From a virus: a stretch of 46,274 nt of DNA. How positions within the stretch are numbered: position 1 is the stretch's first letter; each line of letters begins with the position of its first letter. The notes beneath the pieces are model-generated. The model made no database searches and was not told where the DNA came from. It saw only the letters and a list, made by a program, of their open reading frames with translations. A program made the translations under genes and the position numbers. Shown here piece by piece: positions 45,421 through 46,274 of the stretch. The stretch covers positions 1-46,274 of IMG/VR virus record IMGVR_UViG_3300010430_000093; one strand, 5' to 3'.

Positions 45421-46274
45421 TGGGTCAAGCAATTGTAGCTGCCATAATAACTCCAGCATTTGCTGCTACAACAACTGGAATTGTTGTAGCAGCGGCTATT
45501 AATATAGTCATTGCCGCTATACTGGGAAAAATATTAGCCCCTTCATTTAGTGATAGTAGAGATACTAGATCTCTTCAAGAAAATGTACGAAATAATATAT
45601 TACCTAGACGAATAATTTATGGCGAAGCTGTTGTAGGAGGTCCCTACGCCGCTATAGAAACTGTCGGAGAGGATAACGAGCAATTAACTTTTATTATCGT
45701 TTTAGCTGGACACCCTATAGAAGATGTATTAGGGATGATTCTTACAGATGATTATGTAGAAATTCAGGGTACTTATCCGATTACTGGTACTGTTAACGAT
45801 TTAACAAGTGATTGGTATGTGAGAGTAGAACCTTTTGGTACTTCAACTACTTCCAATAAAAATTACAAAATGCTTAAAGTTGTAAAGAATTTAGGTTGGG
45901 GATATGCTGATTATAGTTATGTAATTGATGGTAATTCAACTGATCCAACTAATGATAGAACTAGAGCAGCAGAACAAGCAAGCACTTTTTTAAATACTGA
46001 TTGGTTACTTCCAGATAATATTACTAGAGATGGTACAACAGGTTTATATGATAATTCTACGGGTCCTATAGAAAGAGCTAAATTAACTAATCTTCCAAGT
46101 GTATTATGTAGTTTTAGGTATGAACCAGATGTATTTAGTGGCTGGCCAGCACCTAGATTTCATGTACACGGTAAAAGATTATATAATCCATATTTAGATC
46201 CTGAATTAGTAGATTTAGGGGCGGATAGTGCAGGTACTCATGATATAGATGATCCAGATACCTGGGAATGGTCA
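45420..46274 (+). CDS. Central tail tip protein (J-like), 5' part
   Basis: Partial, 285 codons, open at the right edge. TAATG overlap with the previous gene. An N-terminal hydrophobic stretch (IVAAAINIVIAAILGKILAP) is followed by NILPRRIIYGEAVVGGPYAA and LTFIIVLAGHPIEDVLGMIL, typical for the start of host-specificity/central tail proteins that bind the receptor. Confidence 0.85.
   Translation, partial: MGQAIVAAIITPAFAATTTGIVVAAAINIVIAAILGKILAPSFSDSRDTRSLQENVRNNILPRRIIYGEAVVGGPYAAIETVGEDNEQLTFIIVLAGHPIEDVLGMILTDDYVEIQGTYPITGTVNDLTSDWYVRVEPFGTSTTSNKNYKMLKVVKNLGWGYADYSYVIDGNSTDPTNDRTRAAEQASTFLNTDWLLPDNITRDGTTGLYDNSTGPIERAKLTNLPSVLCSFRYEPDVFSGWPAPRFHVHGKRLYNPYLDPELVDLGADSAGTHDIDDPDTWEWS

Overview
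The window is part of the genome of a double-stranded DNA tailed phage with a long tail and an HK97-type head. The evidence is an ordered rightward block: terminase, HNH nuclease, portal, protease-scaffold-capsid, neck, tail tube, tail assembly chaperones with a -1 frameshift, tape measure and tail tip. The sequence is AT-rich, with good Shine-Dalgarno sites, many stop/start overlaps (TAATG, ATGA) and sigma70-type promoters with 17-nt spacers. A lipobox protein, Fur-box-like palindromes and sigma54-type (-24/-12) motifs suggest a Gram-negative, probably proteobacterial, host. No integrase, replication or lysis genes are recognisable here, so the genome continues beyond the window; the right edge cuts a tail-tip gene and the left edge cuts a small membrane-protein gene.

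Layout. (1) 1-7219, leftward: more than twenty small, tightly overlapping genes (zinc ribbons, single-span membrane proteins, a lipoprotein, coiled coils), with three larger ones: a viral PurA/PurZ-type synthetase, a von Willebrand A protein and a Met-rich partner. (2) 7220-7637: back-to-back promoters and a structured leader. (3) 7638-9254, rightward: three genes, the last a small probable DNA-binding protein with two relatives at 9721-11141. (4) 9255-17190: a mosaic of short leftward gene clusters (DnaQ-like exonuclease, HAD phosphatase, SprT-like protease, tiny membrane proteins) separated by gene-free stretches packed with palindromes, promoters and terminators. (5) 17117-46274, rightward: packaging and virion genes, with an unusually large insert (28.9-38.3 kb) of adhesin- or enzyme-like virion proteins between the tail tube and the chaperone/tape-measure genes.

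The most unusual part is region 4. It has (a) an array at 16790-17009 of face-to-face sigma54 -24/-12 motifs, three units repeating at exactly 43 bp plus a divergent fourth; (b) repeated cassettes made of a consensus sigma70 promoter, a Fur-box-like palindrome over the start site and a GGACACCCTCG hairpin, two of them divergent from a shared -35 element; (c) several very short promoter-terminator units; (d) a ~370-nt possible structured RNA; and (e) repeated 26-bp operator-like palindromes. I infer, without proof, that this region makes small RNAs and/or acts as a set of binding sites that mimic or titrate host regulators.

All calls rest on reading sequence and recalling family features; no database or folding run was made. 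Names of small hypothetical proteins are descriptive only.
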